Below are positions 24,000 to 41,875 of a DNA stretch of 64,000 nt, in pieces. Position 1 is the stretch's first letter. Every line of letters starts with the position of its first letter. The notes beneath the pieces are model-generated. The model saw only the letters and a program-made list of their open reading frames with translations, ran no database searches and was not told where the DNA came from. The translations under genes were made by a program, and so were the position numbers. The stretch is from Parapristionchus giblindavisi (lineage: Eukaryota > Nematoda > Chromadorea > Rhabditida > Diplogasteridae), in contig CALSFV010000269.1 in assembly GCA_943737045.1 (NCBI GenBank), positions 248,001-312,000 of the forward strand, written 5' to 3'.

Positions 24000-25060
24000 A
24001 CATTTCCTAAGTCGCTTGTCAAATAGTAGTAAGTAAGGGACATTGCAACAATGAAACAATAGAAAACAGCGAAATTGGCGGCACACAACCATAATTTCTA
24101 TGTTTCGCAAAAGACAGAAAGACGTACACTACGCATCAATCTGTCCTGACAATCAACTCTCATTATAAGTCGACTAGTCTTCCTCTCTTATTCCGATTTT
24201 AAATTAAATACAGTCCCCCTGATGTTTAAAAAAAGCGGTATGCCGCGGCTCCGCGAGAAAAGTGTGCTAGCGAATTTAAAAAATCGGATAGCTGAGATTT
24301 TGTACCATTTTTGAAAACAAAACTATCCAGTGTCAAACAATAATTTTTGTTTCTGTGGCGATCTTTAGATCATCGGATAAGTCAACGGTCGTGTCTCACA
24401 GCGTTCTCATGACTTTCAAAGCAAGAACGACCGCTCAACATACAAACTCTCTCGAATACAATGGTCTCTCCTTTGTCTTGCTTTGGAAGAAAAATGGCTT
24501 GGACCAGAATACTGTGGTCTAATAACATAATTTTTATTTGCTTACTCAGTTTATAAAACGAAAGAGGGTATAGGCGGCACGTGGCGTGCCGCCTTTAGGC
24601 AGGGCGATTGGGGGTTACTGATCTAGTGTACCCTATCCGTAAGCATACATTTTCGGTACCCTCGCCGTCTATTTTTATATAGTGGGTCAATTCTCGAAAT
24701 ATGGTGGGTTGATTCATAAAATTCGTTATTTTCGCATAAAAATCGTCATTTTTAGCTTCTTTTTTTATCAAGTGGCCTAAAATGGGCCTTATGTAGTGGG
24801 TCAATCTTCGCACTGCGAGGGTATGGCAATGTATGATCCGTAAGACCTCACTATGGCCAAATTCAACAGGGATGAACTATTCGAAATGGGATTCAGACCA
24901 AATTTAAAAAAAAAATTAACATTTGAGGAATTTTGAGATGTCATTGTGAAAAAAGATTACGGTAGTTGATAATGATTTATTCTAATCTATACCATTGTAA
25001 CAAGAGATTACGGTGGTGGGTAATCATGCACACTAATCGGTATCACGGTAGTTGATAATA
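24000..25060. repeat. Diverged duplicate of the upstream region of a SKN-1-like gene
   Basis: 24,050-24,210 matches 2,221-2,390 (GAAAACAGCGAAATTGGC, TTTCTATGTTTCGCAAAAG). 24,880-25,060 matches 2,475-2,680 (GAAATGGGATTCAGACCAAA against GAAATGGGACTCAAACC; 'agattacggtagttgataat'). No SKN-1-like exon follows. The copy contains the MITE at 24,644-24,835. Confidence 0.6.
24644..24835. mobile_element. MITE with CATACATTTTCGG ends, 9-bp TSD
   Basis: It begins CATACATTTTCGGTACCCTC, ends GAGGGTATGGCAATGTATG and is flanked by ATCCGTAAG on both sides. The interior has 'atagtgggtcaatt' phrases. Relatives are at 26,155-26,336 (duplication GTTCTCAC) and 38,214-38,404 (duplication ACCAACCAT). Target duplications of 8-9 bp and short inverted ends indicate a non-autonomous hAT/Mutator-type family. 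Confidence 0.85.
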
Positions 25061-25622
25061 ACGTATTCTAATTGATACCATTGTGAGAAGACATTGTGTT
25101 GGTTGATTTTATCTAGATTTCAGAGATTGAATTAACATGATCATACATTCTGAAAATGTCACAATTCTAGGATTGACTCACCATATATAGCTTCTAATAT
25201 GCCTTCGAAGTAGGAAAAATGCCGCAAGGCATAGCACTCGCTCCAGTCCACGTAGGAGTGGTCCAAAGTAAATGCAGAACAAAATGCAAAGACTTTCCTT
25301 ACACCCTAATATTTGTTCAATTGTCCATATCCTCATTATCTAACCCCCCCTCTCATTTGTTCTCTCTCTACCCCACAAGCTCTTATTTATCTTTGTTTCA
25401 AACGTTGTCGCATCTTATTGATGTATGATAAACTAAATTAAATTGAATTAAAATCTTGTATTGAATTGACTTGTATTTTACCATTGATGTGACTGTATCA
25501 TAGCACTTCTCATAATCCATTGCTTTATAAATAAAATGCACGAAACGTGGTAAAACTGAGTTTAGACGGGAAACTGAGGTGGTTGGGTACGGTATATCGT
25601 CGTACTGTAGTTGATCTTTGAT

Positions 25623-25911
25623 CTATCGGACCTTAATGAGATCATAGAACTTGACTCCTGCATCGGTAGTGAGAGAGGCCCACACGTTCATCGCGATGTT
25701 CTCCCACTAAATTGTGCAAGGTTAATAATCTTTATGATTTTATGATATTTAAAATGATGCCCCATTCTATCATTCTTTCCTTCTTCTTTCCCATATAGTC
25801 AATCCCTGCCCAACTTTACCCTCTTTCAATATAAATTTATGTCGAGAGTGTTATGTGATCTATTATCTTTGATTTACAATCCTGTATTGTTTCTTGCTGA
25901 GCATGTCGATA

Positions 25912-25981
<70 letters not shown>

Positions 25982-28172
25982 TTATTTATTTATTTATTTG
26001 TGTGCTTTCTGTCTGCCCGGCACTAGGTCAAGTGAGAACCGATGAATAATAGCCGACTGGATCATAACCATTTGCATACTTTGTTTATTCATTACCGCTT
26101 GTCTCTAATAAGCAAACTTTTTTTCTCGGTCGGCTATTATTCATCGGTTCTCACCATACATTTTCATACCCTCACAGTGTGAGGATTGACCCACTAGATA
26201 TGGCTCATTTTCAGGGTCGACCCACTATATAAAGCCCATTTTTATGTGAAAGATTACAAATTAAGCGAAAAATAACGATTTTTCTAAATGGACCCGCTAT
26301 GTAAAAATATTTCGGTGAGGACACCGAAAATGTATGGTTCTCACCCCACCTACTACCGTCTGTGTCGCATTCGGTTCAACGTTTCTCTACCTTCCACTAT
26401 CCCAATAAACCCTCCCTGTCTCTGACTAGCTTTCGTTAACAAATCAATGACTTTTGCATAGTATCGTACTCTTTTCTTTTTGAAAATACCTGGGATGTGT
26501 AGAGGGCGACGGGAGAGGTGATGGAGATCGATCCGGGTTCCTTATTGGGCTCCTATAATGAAGATTCATATTTAGGTGATTCCGGTAGCAATCAATTCAG
26601 AAAGTATTCATTTTTAAAAAAATATTAAATAAGGACAGCAATGGAAAAAAGTTATCAATTTCAGAGGTGGCCCGGTAAGTATTCACTATGAACTTAAATT
26701 TGATCAAATAAATACTTGAGCTATCTCTCATTGTTCAAATTATTTTATTTATTTTTTATTTATTTATTTATTTACTTATTTATCCATCAAAACATGAATA
26801 TTACCATGGTGAATGGATCAGTTCCTTTACATTCCGTGCTGACTGCACTTCCATCTGAAATATAGTTTCCTGCTACTGTACATTTGTCCTCCTTCTCGAT
26901 CGTCTTCTGCAAAAGAAGAAATAAAGAATGAAAATATAAATATAAGTTCAGCTTCCGCAATGAAGGAATTTAGAGGCGGGATGGCCAAGATAAGGGTCTA
27001 GATATCGTGAAAATACTTAAGTACTCTGATATTTCCTTTATTTTTCTGTCAATTGATATAACTTTGCAATGTTTCAATCGCAAATTCCGCAGAAGGAAAG
27101 TATGTATAAGATTGTGAAACCGTTTGTCGACAATCGTGACGTAACTACCGAAGGCGGAGGATTCTTGGCAAACCATTCCGTATATGCCTGTTGCTTCACG
27201 CTTTTGACGACAATCGATTTTCAGGTTTCATAGAATACTATACCTCTTCCGCTGTGACTGCATCCTTGACCACCACACCAGATGAACTGTAACCATAAGA
27301 AGCGAGGGCCTTGATAACCTACAATATACGTCTAATGGAATATATTCGATTATTTGAAAAAATAGGCGAATATTATTTATATTCGCCTATTTATAAAAAT
27401 AGACGAATTTTAATACAAACCGCCATTTGAACATCCGTGTTGATTCTATTCTGAGCGCTCGACTCGCTCAACGATTGTCCCCCAACCGCCGTGCTTTTGT
27501 TGCTGTATTAGCCAATTTTATTATAGTTTGGGCAGCATGTCACAGAAAAAATTGGATTATCCAAAACCCAAAAGAAAAAAATCTATAATATTAGGTGGAG
27601 ATTAATTATTTTTAACGTACGTTTGATAAGTCCATGCAAGAGCAGGAGAGTAGGTGAAGCTGAGAGTCGGATTGGCCGTTAGAGTTCCTGAACAGACATG
27701 GTCTATGGTTATCCCATGGGATAGACCCACCCGCAAAAATTCGCCTTTCATGGGTACCCACCCGCAAAGTTGGACCATAAATTGACGATTTTCTTGAATT
27801 TTTCACGATTTTGGGGTATCCATATTCGTTTTTATCTCAAAATCGAGTTACCCACACGCGTTTTGACCCAAAATCTAGGTACCCACACGCATTTGAATGG
27901 TCTGGGATATTGATAGACCATCGCTGTTCCTGAATGAACTGTTACTACTGGAGCAAATTTTGGTTTTATTCTAGAAACGGAAGAGGCATGAACACTGACA
28001 AGTAGGCACAACGATGTGTACACTTAGGTCTTGGTACTATTCCCTGATACAGTATCCCCTATACAGTATCCCTGATATAGTATCCTTGATACAGTATCCC
28101 TGATACAGTATCCTTACCGGTTCCAGGTCCGCATGCAAGAGCAATTGGAAGTAGTGCCAGAGCGGCGAGCAT
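25623..28172 (-). CDS. Unrecognised small secreted nematode protein, seven exons
   Basis: The exons are 28118-28172, 27621-27687, 27421-27502, 27244-27318, 26805-26906, 26490-26552 and 25623-25706. They join in phase to 175 aa. The start is MLAALALLPIALACGPGTG, a clear signal peptide with a cleavage-like ALA-C. The mature part reads PTLSFTYSPALAWTYQT, a hydrophilic Ser/Thr-rich stretch, VIKALASYGYSSSGVVVKD, two more cysteines (EDKCTVAG; STECKGTD), and ends WENIAMNVWASLTTDAGVKF before KVR-stop. I do not recognise a domain. It is a single-module secreted protein of unknown role. Intron 1 holds a minisatellite of a ~15-bp unit (TGATACAGTATCCC, 28,040-28,115) and a palindromic element at 27,712-27,925. 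The last intron holds a TA microsatellite and two nested MITEs. The stop was chosen because KVR-TAG continues the last exon in frame. Confidence 0.65.
25915..25994. repeat. TA microsatellite followed by TTTA repeats
   Basis: (TA)n runs at about 25,915-25,976 and is followed by TTTATTTATTTATTTA. It lies in the last intron of the secreted-protein gene. The open frame across it is an artefact. Confidence 0.95.
26032..26336. mobile_element. Nested MITEs: palindromic element hit by a CATACATTTT-type MITE
   Basis: 26,032-26,154 has 25-nt inverted ends (GTGAGAACCGATGAATAATA and complement). A second element at 26,155-26,336 (ends CATACATTTT and AATGTATG) is flanked by GTTCTCAC. That sequence is the outer end of the first element, so the second insertion landed at the first one's terminus and duplicated it. 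Confidence 0.8.
27712..27925. repeat. Palindromic element in intron 1 of the secreted-protein gene
   Basis: The ends are TGGTCTATGGTTATCCCA and TGGGATATTGATAGACCA, with internal 'acccacccgcaaa' and 'acccacacgc' direct repeats. It ends about 25 bp from the exon 2 acceptor. Confidence 0.6.
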
Positions 28173-29290
28173 CCTATAGACCAAGACGAACGAATGTGAT
28201 TGAAATCTTGGACTAACCCATCACTTTATATAACATACCGAATCCTCTGATAAGCCTAGAGAAAAATGATTGAATAGCTTTTACAAAGGCTATACTGAAA
28301 GAGGGATGACGGTGAATCGAGAGAGTACAGGGATATGGATCAATAACGGGTCGTGGGTGGGCAAATACAAGAGTTGGCAAGTTTGTGATCTAACTGACAT
28401 TGAATGGAGCATTTTTGTGATTGATAGTGAGGATGGAAGAATTACGTCATACGAACAGAAAGGAAACGTTCCGCTCGTTGGAACGTTTTTTTTGGATAAG
28501 GAACTGCTTCGGGTTCTGGCACCACCACAACCAAGAAGAGGGTAGGTTACTACGTGAAATGATAGAGAGGTGGAGCGGTAGGGGGTGGCCAGAAATCGAA
28601 GAAATACCAGAATTGAGTCATAAGAATAGAAAGGACACGTTCCGATCATTGGAACGTTTTTTTTTGAAGAAGGAATCATTTTGAAGCCTGTCCTTTTATG
28701 GTTCAGAACATCCGTTTCACGCTCTTACATACCGTCAAAACAAAAAAAGTGAAACATTTGACACAATTTGACACAATTTTTTCACTTTTTTTTCGTTTGA
28801 CGGTATACTGATATTTTGTAAATGCTGATATTCAGAAAACACCTTCTTGTTCAGTTGTTTTATACTGCAGAATCTGAGAGGTCTTCAATACAATATCCGA
28901 AATCAATTCTTGAATGAAATATTCAAAAGATCCACTACACCTTTCTATCTTCAGGTTTCATTCCCAATACCCAGATGTTCGCTTGCAAGAACAACACAAA
29001 ATTTATGCTTTTACAAGCCGTTACACCTCTGATTCATTTTTAAAAATTGTCAGGACTCTTTATGTAGTAGAATTACACGCAATGTCAGAACGGAAACCTT
29101 TATTACTTTGTACACGGTGTTGCTACACTGTTCATCTATCAATGAAAACTCTACCGGTGTTATTACAGTACTCTTCACCCCGAGACGATCACGACACACT
29201 ACGACTACAACTCTACGCTCCTCTACCGTCTCAATCCGGGTTAACCATTCCCCATTCGGGTTAACCATCCCCCGTACGGGTTTAACCACT
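28173..29290. other. Intergenic, with a hairpin and GGAACGTT repeats
   Basis: No gene is supported. 28,728-28,807 is an inverted repeat with arms around ATACCGTCAAA and AAAAAAAGTGAAA and a ~12-nt-spaced repeat core. 28,470-28,665 contains a diverged direct duplication around 'acgttccg..ttggaacgttttttt'. It separates the 5' end of the secreted-protein gene from the 3' end of lipase A, both on the minus strand. Confidence 0.5.
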
Positions 29291-35450
<6,160 letters not shown>

Positions 35451-37576
35451 CTTAGAGATAAAGGTTAATTTGGAACTCTCTGGCTAAATTCTCTCGCTTT
35501 CCTTGTCTACGAGAGAGTATTGCCAGAGTTAAAGGTACAGCTAAGCTAATTTGAAACTCTCTGCTCTGGCTACATTCTCTCGCTTTCTTTGTCTACGAGA
35601 GAGCATGGCTAATGCGGAGAGTAAGATTAACTTTTGATGTACGTTTATAGAATTGGTTAAGTAACCGAAAAATTGCAGATGATACTTTTTGAAGAGGTGT
35701 GTTCCACAGTTTCACAAATATACTTATGATACAGTCATTATTCAAATAAACTAGTAAAAAAAGATATAACACAAAATTGCTACAAGTTCAGTATGGAATG
35801 TTAATATTTGCAATATTAGACAGCAAAACAGTAGTGTGAGAATGGGCGGAGTGTGATTCTTTTAAAGGCACCGTGCGAAACTCGAAAAACTGCTCTGGTC
35901 ACTCACTACCTTTCAAAGACAATGATAGCAAGATAATGATACTAAAGTATAAAGTTTCATGTCAGTTTTGTGCTAAAATCATAGAAATTTATCTAAACGC
36001 AGAGAACGTATTGCATTAGATTGCGGTCCGCGTTCAGCGAAACGGTTTCGACATTTTTAAAGATCTTATAGAAAAATGCACTAAAGAGATCAAATGTTGA
36101 TACGATATGAGATCAAATGCGTATTACAGTACCTTTGTAACATTTTCATGAATGGGTGACTAATCATAAGGACCACGTGAGAGATCATCACAGGCGACCT
36201 AACACCTATGTACTATTTTTTGCAAAATTCCGAAACACATGGTAAGATTATGAAATTTTAACGTTCCGATGATTCATTCAATCGTATATTATGCTATGTA
36301 ATTTTAAGATAATCCAAGCTGAATCCGTTAAAAGCTACATCAAGCAACAATCAGGAATCATAGAATGATTTGTAAAGAGATACACCAAGATCATTCGAAA
36401 CTATCCGCTCTGACACTCTCTCGCAGGCTAAATGAGCGAGATAGTATGGTCAGAGCGCAGAATTAAATTATCATAACGTATTCGTGTAAGTGAAGGTGAA
36501 GAAAGAATAGGAAGAGTTAGATGATAACTCGAATGAAGAAAACAAAGAAGACAAAACCGTTCACTTTTAGTTGTTAAGAACTTGTCTTTTCTCCTCGATC
36601 AAAGTACTAGGAAGCTATGGGCAATACAGATTAATGCTAGAACGAGGTTCATTTAATAACCGTTTTAAACAGGCCAATTGGCCGCTCCTACCTTTGAAGG
36701 GGTTAAAGCGGCGCGGGGTTTGGGGGGCTTCGGAGGTTACTAGACACGATATGAATAGCACCTAAGCAGTCGTTCGAGAGAGAGGAGGAGGGTAGATGAT
36801 AACCAAGAGGAAGAGGAGGAGGAGTAGGAGAAAGGGTATGATAGGGGAGATATAGTATAGAGTAATGAAGAGAGAACAGAGAGAATAAGCAGGTCTATCT
36901 CTCCTCATTACCTAATGGTACTCCTCTCGTAACCGGCTTGGTGCGAACACACTACTAGTGCAGTGAGCGAGGGAAAGAACGGAGAATATGATAAGTTACA
37001 CGAATGGTTTCCAATGGTTCACACTAACCTCTTGTTCGGTGTTAATTACGATGATCACTTGCGGCTCCTCGCCCATTTCCAGGGTACGGTAGATCGGGAG
37101 TACGGTAGATCGGGAGTACGGTAGATCAAGAGTACGGTGGATCCAGTAGTATATCGATTTGCACTACAATTGCCATATAGCCCAGAGCAGTGAAAAGGAT
37201 CTAAAGAGATGGCTCGGCACTGCAAGCAACATGGGCTAGCTTTCACTTTTTCTAATCTCCCCTACATATCACTCGACAGGATTTAACCAAGAGAAAGTTC
37301 ACGATAGATACTGGAGGTGACGTATAATGTAATACACTAGAATATATCTTTAAATGCACTTCGCAGACTTTGGAAATGTAGACTAAGTGTACTTTAACAT
37401 GTGACAAGAGTGAAAGTTTCCAATTGAATGATAACATTATGTGCCATATTCCACAGTTTTTTTGTGTATCCTTCCTGGTAAGATTGAAATCAAACATTCA
37501 AAAATATTTTAAAAATCATAGATTTAAAATTATTTATCGTAATTGCATGTAAAGCTTTGAATCTCGAATGAACTAT
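35451..37576. other. Intergenic between lipase A and lipase B
   Basis: No gene is supported. It contains copies of a palindromic repeat (ACTCTCTCGC...GCGAGAGAGT type) near 35,470-35,525, 35,560-35,625 and 36,410-36,460. A purine-rich stretch lies at 36,770-36,900. A ~16-bp minisatellite, GAGTACGGTAGATCGG, repeats about four times at 37,085-37,142. A short open frame MGEEPQVIIVINTEQE at about 37,025-37,075 (minus), ending at a GT, might be an isolated 5' exon, but it could not be tied to anything. Confidence 0.4.
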
Positions 37577-40500
37577 TTAACACTTGAGTTTTCCTCCGAG
37601 TTCATTTACAATCAAGTTAATGATTGGAGTGTAGATTTCATCCGCCGCTCGTAATCCCCAAATGTAATCTAGATGTGTGTAGCCAGAGAGGTGGACATTT
37701 CCCTGCAAATTATCGATTTATTTGGAGAATTTTTTCATTTTGAAAATTATTCGAGACTTTAACGTAGTTCTTGTTCAGAGAAGGCAACAAATAATTCTGG
37801 ATGTCTTGAGGATCAGCGAGCCAGTCTTCATCGGACCTGATATGGATTCTCTTTGATTAAATTCGTAGCACAAAGATTCTTTTTGTAATAAAAATATCTA
37901 ATAAAGCTTGAAATGATCTGAAGAGTTTTAAAACATTCCTAAAAGAATCAAATAATTGACAAAATCTCTCACCAATACAAATACATATCAGTAGCGATAG
38001 TGGAGAAATCATATGAAGGAGGAACACTCTGAAAAGGACGAACAATATTGAATGTACTATACAAACACCTCTCCCACTAATCAATAATCACTTACCGTAC
38101 CGTACTTCTGCTGGTTCTTCTTGGAGCTACCGTAGTCGAATCTGGACACAGTTCCGGACACCACCTGATTATTGATTATCGCGGCATCGATCGAGAGGTG
38201 GGTCACCAACCATCATACGTTTTCGGTACCCTCGCCGTTTATTTTATATAGTGGGTCAATTCTCAAAATAAGGTGGGTTGATTCACAAAATTCGTTATTT
38301 TGGCTTAAAAAAAGTAATTTTTAGTTTCCTTTTTTATCAAGTGGCCTAAAATTGGCCTTATATAGTGGGTCAATCCTCGCACTGCGAGGGTATGGCAATG
38401 TATGACCAACCATTTGCATCCAATGGGCGACGTTCTGTGATGATGTTCCAGCTGGATTGTGAGAGAAGTAAACCTCGGAACGTGTCTGAATCATAGGTGG
38501 GCGCGTGAAAACGAATACTTTTGCGCACAGCCTTGCTTTCCCTTGGGGGACTTGCGCATAGCCTTGCCTCGCAAAAATCGTACAATTTCCAGTCGAATTC
38601 ATAAAAAAATGCGCACAGCCTTGCCTCACCCTTCCCTGGTTTGCGCACAGCCTTTCCCCCAGCGTGCCCACCTATGGTCTGAATATAAGAAACAGCGGCA
38701 TATGCAACAAGAAATTGATTGCACAACATTTCATTTATCTGTCGTTTTAAGTGTTGTCGCATCGCATTGATGTATGATAAATAAAATTTAAAAAATGATT
38801 ACTTTTGTACATAAAATTATATAAAGAGAGAAATACGGTGTAGATTAAGTGTACTTAAAAAAAAGTTGATCATATAGGACAGGGTATTTGAAATTTTTTG
38901 CAATTCTTGTCAAGCAAAAAATGCCAGAATCATTTTTCGCATTTTTGCGGTGTTTTTTTCTCACTTTTTTGCGGTGCGCACAAAAGACCGGGAAGAGAAA
39001 AAAGTCGAGAATAAAGGGAAAATGATTTTGTCATTTTTGTGCTTGACAAGGATTGCCAAAAATTTCTAATACTCTGTCCTATATTAGAAATCGTACAAGA
39101 TCTTACAGCATTGAATTGATCTGAAGATTCGGGACCATTGATCGTAGCCAGCAGATTATCACACTTCTCTTCTGGAAATATTTGTTAAAACGCATTAAAA
39201 ATTTTCTCATCCTTAAATAAACATTCCGAGTTAATTTAAAACTATCCACTACTCTCTCGATGTCTTTCTCTGGTATTTCCAAACTTAAAGTATACGTCAC
39301 TGACTTAAAGTTTACTTTAAGTAAACTTGAAGTGAGTGACGTCACATTTTCACTTTAAGTAGACTTGCGTCTCACTTTAAGTAGACTTACGTAGTGACGT
39401 CACACTTTAAGTAGACTTACGTTTCACTTTAAGTAGACTTACAAGTCTACTTAAAGTGAAAATGCAAGTAGACTTTAAGTCATGAAATACCAGAGTTGTC
39501 GAAAGTGTGTTGCTAGCGCGGAGAGAATAATTTGCACTTGGTGTGCCTTTAAAGAAGCGTTATGCGGTGCTAAAATCTTGGAAAAGTAGATGGAAAAGTG
39601 AAAAGTAGTGTTAATTTTGTGATTGTAAAAGTAGTTGGAAAAGTACCACATCTTCGTAGTTGACAATCTTTTACCATAAAACCCCTTGGGCGAGTGTTGG
39701 ATTGCTACTTTTTCGACTACTTTTAAAATCAAAAATTAACACTACTTTTCACTTTTCCATCTACTTTTCCAAGATTTTAACTCCGCATTAAGATGTATGA
39801 GTGATTCGAAATTTTGCGAACCATACCTCCAGTTTCAGTTCCACAAACCCATTCCGCCAAGAGGTCAACGAACAAACTGTTGGGAAGAAATTCTCTAGAT
39901 CCGAAAAGATCGTAGAATAGCTGAACGGAACGATATAGGAGTATATTTCATTACCATATCGGCACTACTTCAGAATAGGGTACCAGTCCAAAATAATGGT
40001 ATAATTGCCTAATATAAACGTCCTTTCCTTTATGTTAATTTCATTTTTCATGTCCTTATGGACTGGCCCGGTGTTCGGGTACCCTATTCTGAAGTAGTCA
40101 ATTGGTTGTGTCGAGAACACTCACGCGAAGTAAGAATTGCGCATTTGAGTGCCCATGTCTGATACATTTCGACCAATTGATTGATATTGCAATGTAAACA
40201 TAATAAATGTTATACTATTGTGCGTATAAAATGTACTTGCGTAAGAAAATGACAAACGGTGCTAACGAACGGAAATCACAATCGAGAGGCGGGCCCCGCC
40301 TCTCGATTGTCTCTCCGCCGCCTCTCTCTAACCCGGCTGACCTTCGCCGCGCGCTATATGATATATAAAAGAGATCGGCATAGTTTCTGAACCATGCAAA
40401 GCAAGAAAGTCTCTTCTACAAATAAAACAAGTGATTTTTATACGCTCAATAAACAAACTGTGTTTGTTTAGTATATTGTTTAGTACGCACATTCATGTCG

Positions 40501-41875
40501 TCATTGAACTTTTCTGCTAAAGATCTGAATAGCCCTTGGATGTTAGCCACGCTGCCCACTGGAGCGAGCGCGAAGAACTTCTTGATCTGAAAAATAGACG
40601 TAGCGTCCGAAACGCCATAGGGCACATTGCTAGTTAACGTTTAAAAAAATGTATTTAAAGTGCATGCATACTTATTCTTGTACATCTAGTAATAGTATTA
40701 ATTTAATTGAAGTCATTCTTTATAGTACAAATATCTAGTGATCCTTTTAGTAGATTTGTTAGCATGACTGATCGATACCGCTGTTATCAGGCAAGAAACA
40801 TCACCAACCTTCTTCGAAAAAACAGGATCCACGGAGAGTTTGGAAAACATGGTAAGTGTTCCCTATAACAAGAAGACTGTTAAAGATCAAAGATCAAAGA
40901 TCAAAGATCAACCTGCGAATGTCCGATATAGTACAAACTATTCTGTCCAGTGACATTCAAAGCTATTTCTATCTGAGCTTGGAGATCGTATTGGCTCATC
41001 TCATCCCAACTGAAACATTTCACATTACTCAATTTTGGTGTTGGATATTTATAATAATGACGTCATCAAGTTCATCAACCTTTACCTGAATTCCCAAAAC
41101 TTTTCTTCGCTAGCATTGAGTGAAACGTGATTCTAAAAGAAACTCATTGAAAGAAATCGCAGTTTAAAATATATAAGGCATATTAAAATGGGATTCACTT
41201 TGGAATATGTGTTTCCGCGGAAATTGCCAAGCCACACGTCGAATCCCGCATCAGCAAACATAAAACCTGGCATAGTTGATATATAAAAATATATATAATT
41301 AATCCATCGATAGTTCTCACCAGCAGATTGTTCGGGAAGGTTGATCGTATAACTCGTAGCATCGGCAAGGAGACCATGTTGCATGAAGACTACGGGACGA
41401 CACGAACCATCCGTATTCGGTCCTGAAATGTAGTCCCCACTGTTGTTGCTGCCTCTATTAATTCAGGTATCATGCTCACAATGAAGTGTATAGAAAGTGC
41501 TCCGAAGAAATTATCATACCATTCTTTCCATATGGAATCCTTTGCATTCCCAAAATGTAACCATCCTCTGTTATGGCTGTGAAATCCTCAGCGGGATAGC
41601 CCCAATATCGAATCATCTCCGACTGTAATGCCGAAATAATTTTGGAGTTTCAAGGATCATTAAATGCAGAAATTTCACATCCGAAATTGAATGTTCGTAA
41701 TGCTTGTCCTCAAAATCGATAGACAAAGAAACTTCCAGTTTCACAGAATTTGAGTAGCTAAGATGTTCAGCAAAGAAAATACATTTGTAAGGAAGAGCTC
41801 GGGATCCACATATGGAGTCTCGTGTGTGACTGCAGAAACAGTGGTAATGAAGACCATGAACAATAACAGCTTCAT
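37577..41875 (-). CDS. Lipase B: secreted acid lipase (LIPL family), inverted twin of lipase D
   Basis: About 15 exons follow the same structure as lipases C and D. The start [20 protein letters not shown] is a signal peptide. Then come [40 protein letters not shown] and [20 protein letters not shown]. The nucleophile YIGHSQ|GTL is split across an intron. [15 protein letters not shown] and [14 protein letters not shown] follow, then the acid region [12 protein letters not shown] and the His motif [20 protein letters not shown], ending in [12 protein letters not shown]. The expected length is about 405 aa. The acceptor of exon 2 is a normal TTACAG. It is a luminal or secreted lipid hydrolase by family. 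Introns hold many insertions absent from D: MITEs at 38,214-38,404, 38,492-38,676, 38,873-39,088, 39,268-39,495 and 39,965-40,099, and the element at 40,222-40,465. Confidence 0.88.
38214..38404. mobile_element. CATACRTTTT-type MITE, 9-bp TSD, in lipase B
   Basis: Flanked by ACCAACCAT at 38,205-38,213 and 38,405-38,413. The uninterrupted site is visible in lipase D around 50,678, where the exon runs straight into GGTTGGTGACC. Confidence 0.88.
38492..38676. mobile_element. CATAGGTGGGC-type MITE, 8-bp TSD, in lipase B
   Basis: The ends are CATAGGTGGGCGCGTG and CGTGCCCACCTATG, flanked by GTCTGAAT on both sides. It is absent at the matching place in D. A relative is at 726-918 with the same 'gcgcacagccttgcc' interior. 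Confidence 0.88.
38873..39088. repeat. Palindromic element with ATATAGGACAG ends in lipase B
   Basis: The left end is TATAGGACAGGGTATTTGAA and the right end ATACTCTGTCCTATA. The internal arms TTCTTGTCAAGCA and TGCTTGACAAGGATT pair. It is absent from the D intron. Confidence 0.7.
39268..39495. repeat. MITE with CTCTGGTATTTCCAAACT ends and AAGTAGACTTACGT-type interior
   Basis: The outer ends are CTCTGGTATTTCCAAACTT and GAAATACCAGAG. The interior is a run of CACTTTAAGTAGACTTACGT repeats. The same outer ends occur at 46,889-47,095 and 58,548-58,745 around different but also palindromic interiors (CTAGTAGTTTACT; GTCTACTTCTAG). This is one family with a variable core. Confidence 0.7.
39965..40099. 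repeat. MITE with CTACTTCAGAATAGGGTACC ends
   Basis: A 20-nt perfect terminal inverted repeat surrounds about 95 nt in an intron of lipase B. Confidence 0.75.
40222..40465. repeat. Possible solo LTR-like or promoter-bearing element in lipase B
   Basis: The boundaries are GCGTATAAAATGTACTTGCG and CAAGTGATTTTTATACGC. The interior has a GC-rich block, then TATATATAAAAGAGATCGG (TATA-like) and a later AATAAA. A relative with the same ends is at 61,214-61,316. It could be a solo LTR or a large MITE. Confidence 0.4.

Noticed and set aside
36571..37246. Short open frames between lipases A and B
   Set aside because: They have no paralogs or convincing splice partners and overlap a minisatellite. Only MGEEPQVIIVINTEQE near a GT site remains as a weak possibility.
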